A DNA stretch of 40,565 bases, from NCBI GenBank assembly GCA_027604005.1, contig JADGJT010000208.1, positions 1 through 40,565 on the forward strand. The letters run 5' to 3'. A model generated the notes under the pieces. That model did not search any database. It was given only the letters and a program-made list of their open reading frames with translations, and was not told the origin of the DNA. The DNA is from Dinochytrium kinnereticum (lineage: Eukaryota > Chytridiomycota > Chytridiomycetes > Chytridiales > Chytridiaceae). Positions within the stretch are counted from its first letter, which is position 1, and the number at the start of each line of letters is the position of its first letter. Position numbers and translations under genes: made by a program. Of the stretch, positions 23,098 to 40,565 are shown in pieces.

Positions 23098-23729
23098 CGG
23101 TGTTTGAGTCCTATTTTATTTCAAATTCAAAATACGATCACTTCCTTTGAGAAAAAAAGCTGTGATTTTTTGACGAGTGCTAAGGCCCAGTTGACACGAA
23201 ATAGTGAGATTGCAAGGCAATTCCGGGCAACTAAAGCTGTATACATGCTGCCAGGATGCTTTGAGGGCGCAATCTCCCATGTCCCTGTTGCTTTGGGCCG
23301 GTCCACAGTATTATTTTCTTTTGGGTTGTTGGCTGCTGCTTCTACTTTTTTTTTTTTTTTTTNNNNNNNNNNATGTTCGCCATCCTCTTTAAACACTGAA
23401 TACGGCCGAGTCGGTTTTATTTGCGACGCGCTTTATTTGCCGAGGTGCAAAATTTAGACTTTATTTGAGTATTTCTATGTGAGCTCGTAACTTCTGTCAT
23501 TGAACACGGTCTAGATCTGAAAGATAGATAAGACTGACTGAATGAAGCAGATCGTGTTTCGGCTATATGAGAGAATTGACTTGCGGCGTGATTCGGCATC
23601 TCGTGAAAGATTTTCTCAACTGATCGACAACAAAGGAATGGTCATTACTATTGTCTCATCTACTTCCCAAGAAGCAAAATACACCCCGCACATTGAATCT
23701 GAACGATACAGCTTCGCAGCAGAGAGAAA
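23098..23729. other. Divergent intergenic region with assembly gap
   Basis: This stretch separates the start codons of the minus-strand kinase and the plus-strand phosphorylase kinase subunit. It holds an unresolved gap (23363-23372) preceded by a T run. The region probably carries both promoters. No gene was recognised. Confidence 0.6.
23363..23372. other. Assembly gap (10 N)
   Basis: Ten Ns directly follow a run of 17 T (23346-23362). The true gap size is unknown; ten is often a placeholder. The homopolymer probably broke the assembly. Confidence 0.98.
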
Positions 23730-26700
23730 ATGCTCCTCAGAGACGTGAAAGAGAAGCTAGATGTATACTTCAATGAGGTCTCTACGATTATCTTGTCGCG
23801 TCAGAACCCTGCCACAGGGCTGGTAAGTTTGACTTGGAAGGTTCAAGGTTGTAATCATTTTGCTTTCAGATACCGGCATCTGTTGCAATTACAACACATG
23901 GAGACTATCGAGATGCTTGGGTTAGGTAGATGGGGTCTGTGGACTATATAATATCTAATTAGAATCGTTAAGGGACAATGTCTACTCAATTATGGCGGTC
24001 TGGGCGCTTTCTCTTGCGTACAGACGTATAGATGATGATGATGGAAGATCATGTTCGTCATAGCTTTTTGCTGAAAAAACCAGCATCTTAAACTCGTTTA
24101 GATGAACTCGAGCACGCGACAATAAAATGCATGCGGGGTCTGCTCTTTGCAATGATGAGACAAGCAAGTAAGGTGGAGCAGTTTAAAAATACGCAGCACA
24201 TAGAGCACTCTCTTCATGCAAAGTACGATCAGCTCTTTACACTTTTATTTCATTGGGAGAGAATTAATCATTCCATAGGTATAACACCGCAACCGGAGAC
24301 ACTGTTGTGGGTGACCGCGAGTGGGGCCACCTCCAAATAGATGCCACGAGTCTTTTCCTTCTTCAGCTTGCTCAGATGACAGCGTCGGGCCTACGGATTA
24401 TATACACACTGGATGAGGTTAACTTTATCCAGAACCTAGTCTTCTACATTGAGAGGGCTTACAGGACACCAGATTATGGTATTTGGGAACGAGGAAATAA
24501 GATCAATCATGGTCAGCCAGAACTGAATTCGTCTTCAATCGGAATGGCTGTTGCTGCCCTTCAGGCCATTAATGGGATCAATTTGTTCGGCGCAAGAGGC
24601 GGACCGTCGTCGGTTATTCATGTCCTTCCAGATGAGATGACGCGCAATTACACGACCCTTCACTCTGCTCTGCCAAGGGAGTCTAATTCAAAAGAAGTGG
24701 ATGCTGCCGTTCTTTCCGTAATCTCGTATCCTGCCTTTGCTGTCTCAGACGTGAGGCTAGTGAATAGGACACGAAGTGAAATTGTTAAAAAGCTCGGAGG
24801 GCGGTTTGGGTTCAAGCGTTTCCTTCGTGACGGTCATCAGACTGTTCTTGAGGATACTAGGAGGTAAGAACCTCCTTCGGCTGGTGCTTTACTGTTTTTG
24901 AATCATGTAGCTGATGTAATTCCAATTATCTTGGAATAGACTGCACTATGATCCGCATGAGCTAAAAATATTCGAAGGGATTGAATGCGAGTGGCCTCTT
25001 TTCTTTACATACATGGTTTTGGATGGTTACTTCCGTGATGACCGCCAGCAAATTCTGGAATACGAAAGGCTTCTGGAACCTCTTTTGGTCGATGCGACCT
25101 CAGTGACTCGCTTTGGGCACACAGAGCAGTCATCGTCAGTCCGCGAAGAAAGCCACTACCGCTCAAGCACCACCACGCGAAGGCAATCCACTGCAAACAG
25201 AAACGCGTCTAGACCATCTGCTGGTACCAAGCTAGTTCCAGAGCTCTACATAGTACCACGGGATCTCGTTGATAAAGAAAAAGGGAACCCGGGATCAGTC
25301 GACCGCTTCCCTAACGAGAATCTCCCGTTGGTTTGGGCGCAATCCCTTCACATTATGGGGTCGCTTCTGAAGGATGATCTCTTAAGTGTTGGGGAGGTTG
25401 ACCCGTTAGGACGCCGCTTGGTCATGAAAGCTCCGAAGCAGGGAACTGATGTGGTTGTGCAGATCGTTTTTCTGGCAGAGTCTGCCGAGCTCCAAGCAAA
25501 GCTCGCAACCCTTGGACTGGAGACCCAAACCATTGAGACCTGCTCACCTGTATCAATCTCCCCACCTTCTGCACTTAGGGATGCCTACACAACGCTCGGA
25601 CAGAACGCTAAACTAGTATGTAGGGAAAGATAGTCTAAAGGATATTAATGCTCTACTTTTTGAAAAAGAAACTCTCGGGGCGTCCAAAACGTCCTATTGG
25701 AACCCTGAGCACTTGTAAGTTATATCGCTGCGAAGGCCGTTTGTACGCTTTTCTTCCACACTTTATGGATAAGGAGGAGTTCTACTTGATTAGTGACAAC
25801 AATTATTGTAAGCCGGTTCAAAATCATATATACATAACTAAATGATTTTGCCAGTTGTGAGTGTCTTTGAGCAGGAGCTTGCATTTGTTAAGAATCATTG
25901 GTGGTCTTCGGGGCGCCCAACAATGGTAGTGATGATCACTAGTGAAATGCTTGGATCTCGCTCGAACAAGGCTTCAAGTTCAATCGACGGCCATCGCTGG
26001 AAGCACAGCTCTTCCTCTAATAGCCGCCGAAACTTGTTGAACTTTATGATGTCTCTCCGTTCTGGTATATGTAACGGGGTCCGAGTGAGAGTGGGAAGAC
26101 TCGCAGAAATGATCAATACCTCTTGTATCGAGTCTCTCGACTTTTTAGCCTCAAGGGAGCAAGACGGCGCCCCACAGGAATGGCATAACCGACTCCAGGG
26201 AGATTTTAGTCGAGTGGAGAACACTCGCAGGCTGCACTTCTCCCTCGAGAATGATGGCTCATCTAGTCACTCAAAGCCTAGAACAGTTCGTCGCAAGTCT
26301 TCGGGTGACCTTGCAAGGCCTCAAAGTGCCACGTCTCAGGCTCCGAGAAGCCCACTTAAGGCACCCATGTTCTCGAACGAGGCTATAAAAGCGGAGCCCG
26401 AAAGTTACAAACTTAAGGATCATGTTGAAGGGTGCGATCAGACCCCCCCAATGCAAATTGCCCCTCAAAGCATCAACTTGGCCGCAGAGGATAGGGAAAA
26501 CTGCATTAGCTCCCCAAGGATGCGCTCAAGATCACCACTTCGAGGTCTTTCCTCGAACCGCCTCGCAAGAGGAAGCTTTAGCAATGGCTCGCGATCTAAT
26601 GACGCTCTTATTCGACCTGAACTTGATGAGGCATCGGCAGTTAATGAAAGACCAAACAGTTTTTCATTCGAAATAGTTGACTCAAAGGGGAAAACCAACC

Positions 26701-29143
26701 CTATTTCAGTGGATTTAACTGCCTCACCTGCAGTCCTTCATTTTCCCTCTTCCCATGGCTCATCGGAACCTACCTCTGCAGAAAATGATTCTTCTCCTTT
26801 CACAGTATCGTCCGAGTCCCCTACCTCTCCCTGCCCTCACCAGAATGTGGCGGAAATCTTGACTCTTACTTTAGGAGATCACGCTAATGTCGAGCCTGCT
26901 ATTGAGCTGCTAAAAAGCTCAACGAATCTGTTTGATCAAATTGACCTGCTGCATTGTACGTAGCCGTAATTTCTTGAATTTCCTTCATCACCCAGTTTGT
27001 AACATTGACCAAAATGGTTTATATCGCAATTTTAGATATGCACTCGTGCCTCGGTTCTGAGCGCACAATCGAAGGGCTCGGAGAAATTTCATGTCTTCTG
27101 GAAGAAGTATACGCAAAAGCCAGGGAGCTCAAGATCTGGTCCATTGTCAGGCAAGCCGCAGGTCTTCTAAAAAAGACTGTGAACTCGCTTACAATCAATA
27201 TCACCGATTTGCTCATCCGCGGTAAGCCAGTTACTGTTGGGTTCGGAGAGAAAGAGATATTGATAGCAGAGCCAAAGAGTCCTGAAGACCTTGCGGGGAT
27301 TCTTTTCAATCACTGGTAACGAAATGTTGCCAGTAGCTTTCTAACCTTTTTTCTGTAGCATGAGCGATGTCCGTGAGGCGCCAGTTGTTCAAGAAGTTAT
27401 TACGTATTTGGGCTCTTTCATCAGATCCAAACCGGCTCTTTTTGAAGGAATTCAAAGAATCCGCACTCACTTCTTCATCATTGCTATGCGTGAAGAAATA
27501 TCAAGGATGAAAGGCTGCGATGAGGAAGAAGCCATTGAGTACTTAATGGAGGTAACTCGGTATTCCTATTCTATAAAGCTTAACCTGAGTTAGTTGAGTC
27601 CTTCTGAAATGAAGTCTCTCCTAAATACCATTCTGGCGACTCCAGACCAAATCTCCTCGGGTGAGGCGATAGGTATTGGAATGTCCGCGTTGTCAAAGTG
27701 GAGAATCATACAGGTTCAAAATTCTAGTGGGGAGCCCATCAAGCCATCCTCTTCATCGTCGACCAACTCATCGTCTTTACCCTCTAATTTAAGCATCTCT
27801 GTTCAGTCAGGCGGGTTTTCTGCCGGAAGTTTTGCCAAAGTTGAGATGTCAAGAGATGGAGTCCCTGTTAATCTTTCGGCTATCTACGGCCGAGGTCTAA
27901 ACGTGGTAGTTGCTGATCCATTAGATGGCTCTATAGTGGAGACTGCAGCCTTTGACACACACGTTTCCTGCGATGAATCCGCAGAGTTTGTGAGATTTAT
28001 TGACTGTTTGGAGCCAGGAATGATTGTTGCTATTGCGCTAAAAGATGATGGAGCGGAGAGACTGACAGAGGCGGCAAGAGAGGCGTGCGAATCTCTTGGT
28101 TCGGTAAGGATTCGAGACGTAGAATATCGAGATTCATGGTGCATGATTGGTGAGAAAGGATCCGAGAGGGGAAGTGCAATCGAATCCTACGCACCTTCCT
28201 CTAGCGGTCCGACGGAAACCATTAACAAGACGATCGATTTGTCTGCAAGGAGGAGGAAGATGCTTGCTACTTTATCTAATCAGAACCAGGCGAGGCTCCT
28301 AACAGCTGGAGGGGCTACCGGTTTGCTCATGCCTTCAAACAGCAAGTGGCTGAGGAGGAGAAAGAACGATGGGGCGTTGAATAGAGTGCCCACCGGCTTT
28401 TATCCAAAAGTGTGGCATATTCTCAACAAGTGTCTTGGCATTTCCGTTGGGAATGAATTCCTACCTCGTGATCCCACCGTCAGTGAAAAGACTCCGGAGG
28501 AGCTAAACTTTGGTATGCTTTGATTATTATCCTGTACTTCCCCTCCCCAACCTTCCCAGTTGTATCATGCTGATAGAAATTCTTAGCAATTCAAATTGAG
28601 AACCTTCTCGATTCAATCCGTGACCCAGCAGAAAGGCAAATTGCCATCGAATGTCTTGTCGTAATCTCTCGCATTGCTGAGCGAAACCCTGAGATCCACC
28701 TAAGGAGCGGAACACCCCTTGATCTCCTTATGATCTTACGAGAAGCAACCTCACGATTTTGGGGACGATGGGTAAAAGAGCAAAAGCCTGACCCCTCCGT
28801 TCTTTCAGATGCATCCATAGAGTTTAGGAATGACCCTATTAGTTTGCAAAGCCTCCCACCACTCGGATTCTCTACAGGAAATCAGGAACACGTAAAGTCG
28901 AAGACGATGCCGCCCACTGCATCAACCAACAATTTGAATTCTGCAATAGCTGATTTATCCTTTGATAAGAATGACCGACTTGCGCGTAGGTTGTTCTTTG
29001 ATCTCCCTGCCGAGGGAAAAGATGGAACGATGTCTTATCTTGCCGAGAGTTGTGTTCGTCTTTGCTTTGACGTGAAGTGGGCGGGGAGCGATGGTACTGC
29101 CCATGATGATGGACACTCTGATGGTTTAACCATTATTCCATAG
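23730..29143 (+). CDS. Phosphorylase b kinase regulatory subunit (alpha/beta family)
   Basis: In animals these subunits hold the phosphorylase kinase holoenzyme together and inhibit the catalytic gamma subunit until phosphorylated or Ca-activated, so controlling glycogen breakdown. Twelve exons fit: 23730-23822, 23870-23925, 23973-24052, 24102-24222, 24279-24863, 24940-25615, 25669-25807, 25855-26955, 27036-27315, 27359-27551, 27594-28512, 28587-29143 (1599 residues). The glucoamylase-like N domain is well conserved: [68 protein letters not shown]. The C-terminal half shows [28 protein letters not shown] and [17 protein letters not shown]. It is about 370 residues longer than animal alpha subunits, mostly because of a Ser/Pro/Arg-rich linker encoded around 26220-26850. 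The protein ends LTIIP, without the C-terminal CaaX farnesylation box of animal subunits. Alpha and beta cannot be told apart here. Confidence 0.93.
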
Positions 29144-30106
29144 TACAGGCAATTTCATGTTGCTTTGCTATTTTTTTGATTCTTCTTGCACTCATTGTAT
29201 CAACAGTTTTACTATCTTCCCTCTTTCACTTCTTTCCCGTTTTGCACTATCTTGCTTCTCATTAATGGATATCTATGATAAAAGACACTTGACCTTTGCT
29301 TTTTGGAAATCCTCAACAAAAAGTATTCGCATAATATAATCTCCTTGAAATGCAAAAGAGCACATCAAAATGCTAATTAGAGTAAGCTAAATATCGCGAC
29401 ATTATAGACGAAAAACAGCACACGATGTTGTCAAAGCTTGCAAAGTAAACACTTTTTATGAATAAGTCAACCCTTACTGATCGATTCCAGCCTTAATTTG
29501 AAAAGATATACAACGAAACTCTCAGATTTTTCTCCGTCATGAATGAATTTCAACAATCTTCTTCGTATGTGAATGTATGTATATGTGCGTCGGTTTGGTT
29601 TTTACTTAGTACATGCATATTTTACGTAACTAGATAGTTTTCGACTTAAAAAGTCATTTCGATATCAGTTAATGCGTGATGGGTTGTGATGTTCCGGTTA
29701 TTGTTGATAACTCAAAATATAGCCGTGCAATTAAATCAGCCAGTCTCGTCTCCTTTTGATCCTAACCATGCATTATCAAACACGTAACTATGTGTCTAGC
29801 CTCCATTACTATCTGTCTGTGTGTGATATCATGTAGGTGGACAAACAGTGTATTGAGCCAATTCAATCCCATACCGGCGCTGGCACTTCCAAATAAATCA
29901 CAGCATTAAATAACAAAAAAGAAACAAAAACATACAAATTAAGGCAAAAATGAAGCATATGTAAAACAGCACAATGAAGAAAATAGCATTAATAATAGCT
30001 ACGAAGGACCATACTAAAAAAAGAGACAAGAATAAGGGGACAGTTGGCACACAACCCATAAAGGCAACGCTATATTGCACGATAAAGCCGTAAATTATTG
30101 TAGTCT
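29144..30106. other. Convergent A/T-rich intergenic region
   Basis: These 963 bp lie between the 3' ends of the PhK subunit and the unrecognised minus-strand gene. The sequence is A/T-rich with TATGTATATGTG-like runs near 29570. I see no coding region, tRNA or obvious repeat. Candidate poly(A) signals include TATAATAT-like sequence near 29330 for the plus strand. Confidence 0.6.
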
Positions 30107-31672
30107 TTACCCACTGTAAGCAGCCTTCCATCTAAATATCTTCTTCCACAGAGAAGGACGACGGCCCGACTCTCCTTCCACCTTAGGATCGCCTTCTGCC
30201 TTGGAGGATTTGGACTTTCGAGAAAGCAATCTAGATAAGAGGGAAGGCTTTCTAAAGGGTTGAGAACTGACCGGGCCCGGTTCGAATGGGCTTTTCGCAG
30301 GGAGGTCGGTTTTGGCCGGCGACCGCAGAAGGATAGGTCGAGTCGATTTTGAAGTAGTTGCACGCCAAATCTGACTTTTCCGACCCAAAAGCTTGCCCGG
30401 TGCTGGGTCCTTACTGGCTGATACAGGGAGCATAGGAAGCGATGGCGACCTCGACGTCATATCAAAGCGACGCTCAGGAAAAACGGGCGGTGCATCATTG
30501 CCTTTCTGGTCGACAAAGACGTTCGAATCGCTTGATTTATGGCGCGGCACCTCACCACGCTCGGTATTTTGGCACTTCATAAAACTCTCCTGCTTGGGTA
30601 GAAGCTCAGATGGTTTTGTTCCAAGTTCCAGCATCGCCTCAGAATCAAGCAACGAGTCTTCGAAAAGGGCAGACATTGAGAGATATGCTGGCATGTTATC
30701 CACAGCAACGTCTTTGTTCAGCGCAAAGGATGTACGTGGTTCTAGATCCTTTGTAGACTGGCTGTCGATCAGCCCCAATTCCCTCATTTCATCTTGAAAT
30801 CCTTGCAGAGGCGGCAGTAAGGCTACAGATAGTGGTCCAGGAATGGCAAGTTGCAACGATGTAGGGGTTGCAGACCGTGATGAGTGGACTGAAGCTTCCG
30901 AACTGCTTTTGTTCAAGACAGCCGAGTTGTCAGACAGGTAGCCAGAAAGTTTATCGCAGGAACTTTCGGCAACGGTGGTGGATGCGTCAGTAATGCTGAC
31001 ACTGCTTTGATTACATTCTCTCAAAGGTGTAAGAGAAGGCTTTGGGCGAGGTGGAGAGAGGGAGATATCGCGATGATCATTTTTTGTTGACGGCGATCGG
31101 CGGAGGGGACTGGATTGCTTCAGACGTTGCAGCGTAGCATGTGAAGGAGGAAGGCGGGATACTTCATCTTCGAAATTCTCGACCTGTTCCGAAATATGTT
31201 AAGTACAAACCAAACGAAAAAGAGGGAACGCAACAGAGAAACAAAGCTAAAGCCGTGAAGGAGAACGAAAATTCACCTCTCCGAGAAGTTGAGATAGCTT
31301 TTGAAGAGATCGCTTGGCAGAAGACCGATTGCGACGTACGGTAGTCCCTAGATTTCTTACGGGGGATGCTGGTCCCACTTCACTTCTCTGAATTGGGGTT
31401 ACGATAGCTCGCTGAACCGATACGATAGCGCCATGTGTAGAGGAAGGAATACTATCCGATTCTTCCACCCCGTTATCTTCTCCATCGTCACTCTCGTCCT
31501 CGGAATTCAATGTTCTCCGTGAGTAGATACTGTTGAATCTTGACAGCATCGTCATGCGAAGCTGAGACGGTTGACGGTGCATGACATAATCTATCCCTTC
31601 TCCCCATTCATTCCCCTCCGTTGCACTATCAACGACATTGGCGGGCGGAAATGGTGAGGGTGCAGGGGACAT
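30107..31672 (-). CDS. Unrecognised serine-rich, probably disordered protein
   Basis: Two exons, 31277-31672 and 30107-31183, join in phase 0 (QLLGE then VENFEDEVSRLP) to give 490 residues from the ATG at 31672. The frame stays open upstream to 31885, where an AG acceptor is possible. The 71 extra residues there (including SIHILDVPSTCVGFTVQL) look protein-like, so a 5' exon may be missing from this model, but none was found before the neighbouring gene at 32068. Composition is rich in Ser, Pro, Arg and acidic residues with many SP and RSP motifs, typical of a phosphorylated disordered protein. The last 60 residues are basic and Ser-rich (KPSLLSRLLSRKSKSSK, PSLWKKIFRWK), possibly a membrane- or nucleic-acid-binding tail. 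I do not recognise the family and assign no function. Confidence 0.6.
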
Positions 31673-32067
31673 GGAAAGGCTGTTCCCCAAAGAGTTCGAA
31701 ACAAGAATGCGATAGAACGGGGACGGTGGGGGAGATTTCCTGCTACTTTTGTAAAGCTGGTGGTCGGAGATAGGCTCTAGGATGCGGCTCTTATCGGTTA
31801 GCTGGACGGTGAAGCCAACACAGGTTGATGGGACGTCCAGAATGTGTATGGACGACTTCGCACGATCAAAAGAAAGATTTGGCGGCTAAAAATTGAACGT
31901 GGGGGCAGGAAAACACTCTCAATTGGAGTTCAATAAAAAATAATGGAAAAATAATGGCGAAGACGGAGTCATGATAATAAAAGAGGCTTTGATTCTGAAG
32001 CAAGGTTCGGTTTGTTTCATGTTTCTTCTTTTCATTATCATGTGTAAAGAATGCGCGCAATCCCTTA

Positions 32068-34371
32068 CTAGTTCTCATGCTCATCATCTATGTCGGCTGT
32101 CGTTGCCTTAGAAGCTCCAGCGTCTTCCTCTGAGGTAAAGGTAAAGTCCCACACCAATAAACTCTGATCAAATGAGGACGTAATTAACTTTGATGGTGTA
32201 AATGTAAGATTCCACACTGTGCCCGTGTGCTGCATCAGTGTGTAAAGGCATGCCCCACTCTTGATGTCCCAGACCTAGAAGAAAATTAGTAAAGGCATTT
32301 CACACAAACGCTATTTTCCTACCTTCGCCGTCTTATCTGCGCTTCCACTAACAAGCTTGGATTCATCGAATTGAATGCAAACAACTCCATTCATATGTCC
32401 TGTCAACGTTCTAACGCATGCCTTCCGTTCGATATCCCATATCTTAATGGAGCAGTCCTCTGAGCCGGAACAGAGAGTGTTTTCTCTCAGTTGAACACAG
32501 TAAACGCTGCCACGATGACCAAGAAGTGTGCCCACGCAATCATTCGAATCTAGTGACCACAGCTTGATCGTCTCATCGGTGGATCCGGATGCAATACGCC
32601 CGCCGTCAAACTGAAGGACGTTAAGATTATGAAATCATCAGATCATTAATCTCACGAAGCGATTATACCTGAATGCAACAAACGGGACCTTCATGACCAG
32701 TTAACACACTGACTTCCGTGCCATCTGTGATGCTCCAGACCTAGGAGCCGATCAATGTGCATGCATTAGATTTTGCGTTAGAACAAAGAGGAAAAACGTA
32801 CTCGTATAGTTTTATCCTCACTTGCTGATACGACGTGTGTCTGATTGTACTGAACCGATACGATCTCACCATCATGACCTCGAAGGGTGCGCAGGCATTC
32901 TCCTGTAGCAGCGTCCCAAATCTTGATAGTAGCATCAACGCCTCCGGAGACAACATATTTTCGATCGAACTGAAGGAAACCCCAAAAGATGAAGCAAAAG
33001 AATGCATTATTTGTAGAATATCGTTAGATCCATAAACGTAGGCATACCCAAAGTTATTCACCTTAACGGCAGATATAATACCATTGTGACCTATAAGGCG
33101 CATGTGGCAGTGGCCAGTTTGAAGGTCCCAAATTCGGCCATCCTCACCCAAAGCAACACTAACGACCCAGTTTTCATCGAATTGCATACATAGCTTGCCT
33201 TCAAGCCCAGCAAATGATGTAGCAGGCTTGACAATGTATCTTTGCAAAGTGATCAGAACAGGTGTGATAAAACACTAGAAAAATCCGGCAAAACACACCT
33301 CCCACGCTTCCAGTTCAAATGCGTCATGTAATTTTGCTTGTAGATTGCCTTCCAAGGAGCTAAGCTAGGAAGCTGCCACATCCTTATTCTTCCACTCGAC
33401 CCACTCCTCTTTAGCTTCAAAACACCTCCGGTCCCAAACGCCTGCGAGCTGCCAACAGCATGAACATCATTCGAATGCTTCCTGGACCCCCGCCCATTCA
33501 GTATTTCCAAACCACCATGATGCCCTCTTGACGTGTCCATTCCGGACGCAGCCTCCATCGCCTCCATCCGCGAAGCGCTTGGCCACCGATCACGGCGCCG
33601 ACGACCCATGTAAGGACTCCTGCGATGGTTCGACGTCGCCCCATGCATGGATGACCTGTGACCTGCTCCAGGACCTCCATTTTCACTTGCGGTTCCAGCG
33701 CGATTGCACCAGGGCCGAAGCGGGCCGAACCCGTTCCTGACGCAAAAAGACCGCCAGAGCAAGTTGTCGCGGATCAGCGTTCCCCACTTCCGGCAAACCT
33801 GAGCGGACGTTGCAAGACTCGTGGGGTCGTTGACGTGATAGAATATTTGGAGGAGGATCTCGTCGGCAAGGGACGATAAGGTGGGTGGAGTGGTTTGAGG
33901 CCGTGATTGGAGTGGCTGGTGAGTTTTAAGCTGCCGACCCCATGGAGACGGGATCAAGGCAAGCCGATGAGTAAGGTCGTTAATCTGTGCTTCTTCCACA
34001 GAAAGCATGGACCCATCTGAGCAAGAGAAGTAAGAGGCATCCTCGCGCCCACGAGAAGCCGAAGAGGCTCTGACCTGCGCATACTTTTGCACAAAAGATA
34101 TCTCAGTGCGGGTACACTCATCCAAGATTCTTTTTAGAACATGCGCTCTGATATCGGGAGAGGTGGATGCGAAGCTGTTAAACAAGGACGTGACCGTCTT
34201 GGCCGCCAGGTCCTCCGACCCCATCCTCGACGGCGCTCTATGATCGATCCTCTGCTGCTTTCGCCCATCAGCGTGATTATCGCCGTCATTGGCAGTGCTC
34301 TTGCCGCCATGGTCTGCCAGCCGATCTCGACCTTGTAAAGAACCCGAAGTTGGATGCCAGTGCCACTCCAT
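32068..34371 (-). CDS. F-box/WD40-repeat protein, SCF substrate receptor
   Basis: F-box/WD40 proteins bind SKP1 through the F-box and recognise phosphorylated substrates with the WD40 propeller. Exons are 33299-34371, 33062-33239, 32802-32969, 32669-32740, 32323-32610 and 32068-32274 (661 residues). The F-box lies at about 164-209 (SLADEILLQIFYHVNDPTS, then CRKWGTLIRDNLLWRSFC). Seven WD blades follow, each ending IWD or a close variant: GRIWDLQTG, IKIWDAATG, IRVWSITDG, IKLWSLDSN, IKIWDIERK, AKVWDIKSG, LLVWDF. The propeller is therefore complete and closed by the final strand, with an acidic tail DIDDEHEN. About 160 poorly conserved N-terminal residues precede the F-box. The frame is open a further 159 bp upstream without an ATG, so an extra 5' exon is possible. 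It resembles Cdc4/Fbxw7-type receptors in layout, but the substrate is unknown. Confidence 0.88.
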
Positions 34372-34847
34372 CGCACAAGAACGATTTGCTCTTAGAGACA
34401 ACCTTGACGAAGCCTCGACGTGACGTGAGGATGAAACGGATTTCGCCTGCTGCGATTGATTCTTACCAGATGGTTCAGACGGTTGAGCTGGTGCAGGGGG
34501 CGAAGGGTTCGTCAGACTCCACCCACGCAAGATGGAAAATCGGTTGGATGGCCCAGCGAATCACGTTTGAGCTGCTCAAACAATGACAAAAATCCGTAAA
34601 GTAGACATAAAAAATATAGTGAGCCAGACGCAATCAGTATACAGCCGTCGCATTCACCACGACTTAATGCCATATCAACGAGCAGATCAAAAACAAATAA
34701 AAAAAAATAACCATCGCCTTTCGGTCAACGACAAAGGCGGTAACAAAACTTTTATATAAACATTAGCGATCCAGAGCCCCAGTAACCCATCTCTCCTCAA
34801 CAGCATCCCCATTCTTAAATCTGGCGATATCTCCAAACAAAGTTTCT
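34372..34847. other. Intergenic region between MSH2 and F-box/WD40 gene
   Basis: Both neighbours are on the minus strand, so this holds the MSH2 3' UTR (A/T-rich around 34580-34760) and the leader of the F-box gene. The part up to 34530 is open in frame with the F-box gene but has no ATG. No other gene was recognised. Confidence 0.5.
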
Positions 34848-40391
<5,544 letters not shown>

Positions 40392-40565
40392 TCACCCGCA
40401 AAGCAAAAGCCCCCGTAACCCCAGCCACCCTGCCCCCCCCCCCCCCCCCCCCCCAAACCCCCCCAACCCCCACACACCCCGCGGAACCCCCCCCCCCCAA
40501 CACAAACCAAGGCCCCCCAACACCCCCCCCACCCCAACCCCCCCCCCCAAACCCCCCCAACCACA
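40392..40565. repeat. C-rich low-complexity sequence at window end
   Basis: On the plus strand this stretch is almost only C and A, including a run of 22 C (40433-40454) and several runs of 7-9 C. It lies just upstream of the proposed MSH2 start, so it would be G/T-rich promoter sequence on the gene's sense strand. The G runs could form G-quadruplexes, or the stretch may be an assembly or amplification artefact near a contig end. Confidence 0.85.

Noticed and set aside
22447..23103. Plus-strand coding regions inside the kinase 5' exon
   Set aside because: They are mirror frames of the Ser/Pro-rich kinase head, which joins in phase to the glycine-loop exon.

Overview
The window reads as nuclear DNA from a flagellated (zoosporic), early-diverging fungus or a close relative. 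Genes sit tens to a few hundred bases apart on both strands and are rich in spliceosomal introns, most only 37-80 bp long. Introns were placed by eye from GT/GC..AG borders, reading phase and the known conserved motifs of each family; for nearly every gene the summed exons come out divisible by three and end at a stop. Fungal signs are the Yap1801-like ANTH protein and the Erd1-like EXS protein. Signs of a flagellate are a TPPP/p25-alpha protein and, less specifically, phosphorylase-kinase regulatory subunit and metazoan-type phosphodiesterase genes, which yeasts lack. The species cannot be named from sequence alone.

Layout: 1-1651 no assignable gene, with a heat-shock-element-like site at 1454-1487; 1652-2716 (+) SGT1, an Hsp90 co-chaperone; 2779-5085 (+) ERD1-like EXS membrane protein; 5211-7979 (+) SKP1/Elongin-C-like fold joined to leucine-rich repeats; 7890-11438 (-) HBS1, the ribosome-rescue GTPase, whose 3' end overlaps the previous gene in antisense; 11485-13582 (+) AP180/CALM-type ANTH clathrin adaptor, head to head with HBS1 across only 46 bp; 13706-16665 (+) membrane-anchored class I cyclic-nucleotide phosphodiesterase; 17232-18591 (-) RCL1, 18S rRNA processing; 19132-20220 (-) TPPP/p25-alpha protein; 20362-23097 (-) protein kinase with a roughly 300-residue insert and an altered HRD motif; 23363-23372 an assembly gap of Ns; 23730-29143 (+) phosphorylase kinase alpha/beta-type regulatory subunit; 30107-31672 (-) unrecognised serine-rich protein; 32068-34371 (-) F-box/WD40 protein; 34848-40391 (-) MSH2 with 26 exons; 40392-40565 C-rich low-complexity sequence.

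This is an ordinary housekeeping neighbourhood rather than an operon-like system. Themes recur: protein quality control and ubiquitin ligases (SGT1, the SKP1-like/LRR protein, F-box/WD40), second-messenger and glycogen control (membrane PDE, PhK regulatory subunit, the divergent kinase), and RNA/ribosome maintenance (HBS1, RCL1). The most unusual points are the SKP1-like/LRR architecture, the membrane-PDE architecture, a start codon that forms an exon by itself in HBS1, the overlapping and 46-bp-spaced gene arrangement around HBS1, the doubled p25-alpha motif, and the strongly G/T-biased introns of MSH2.
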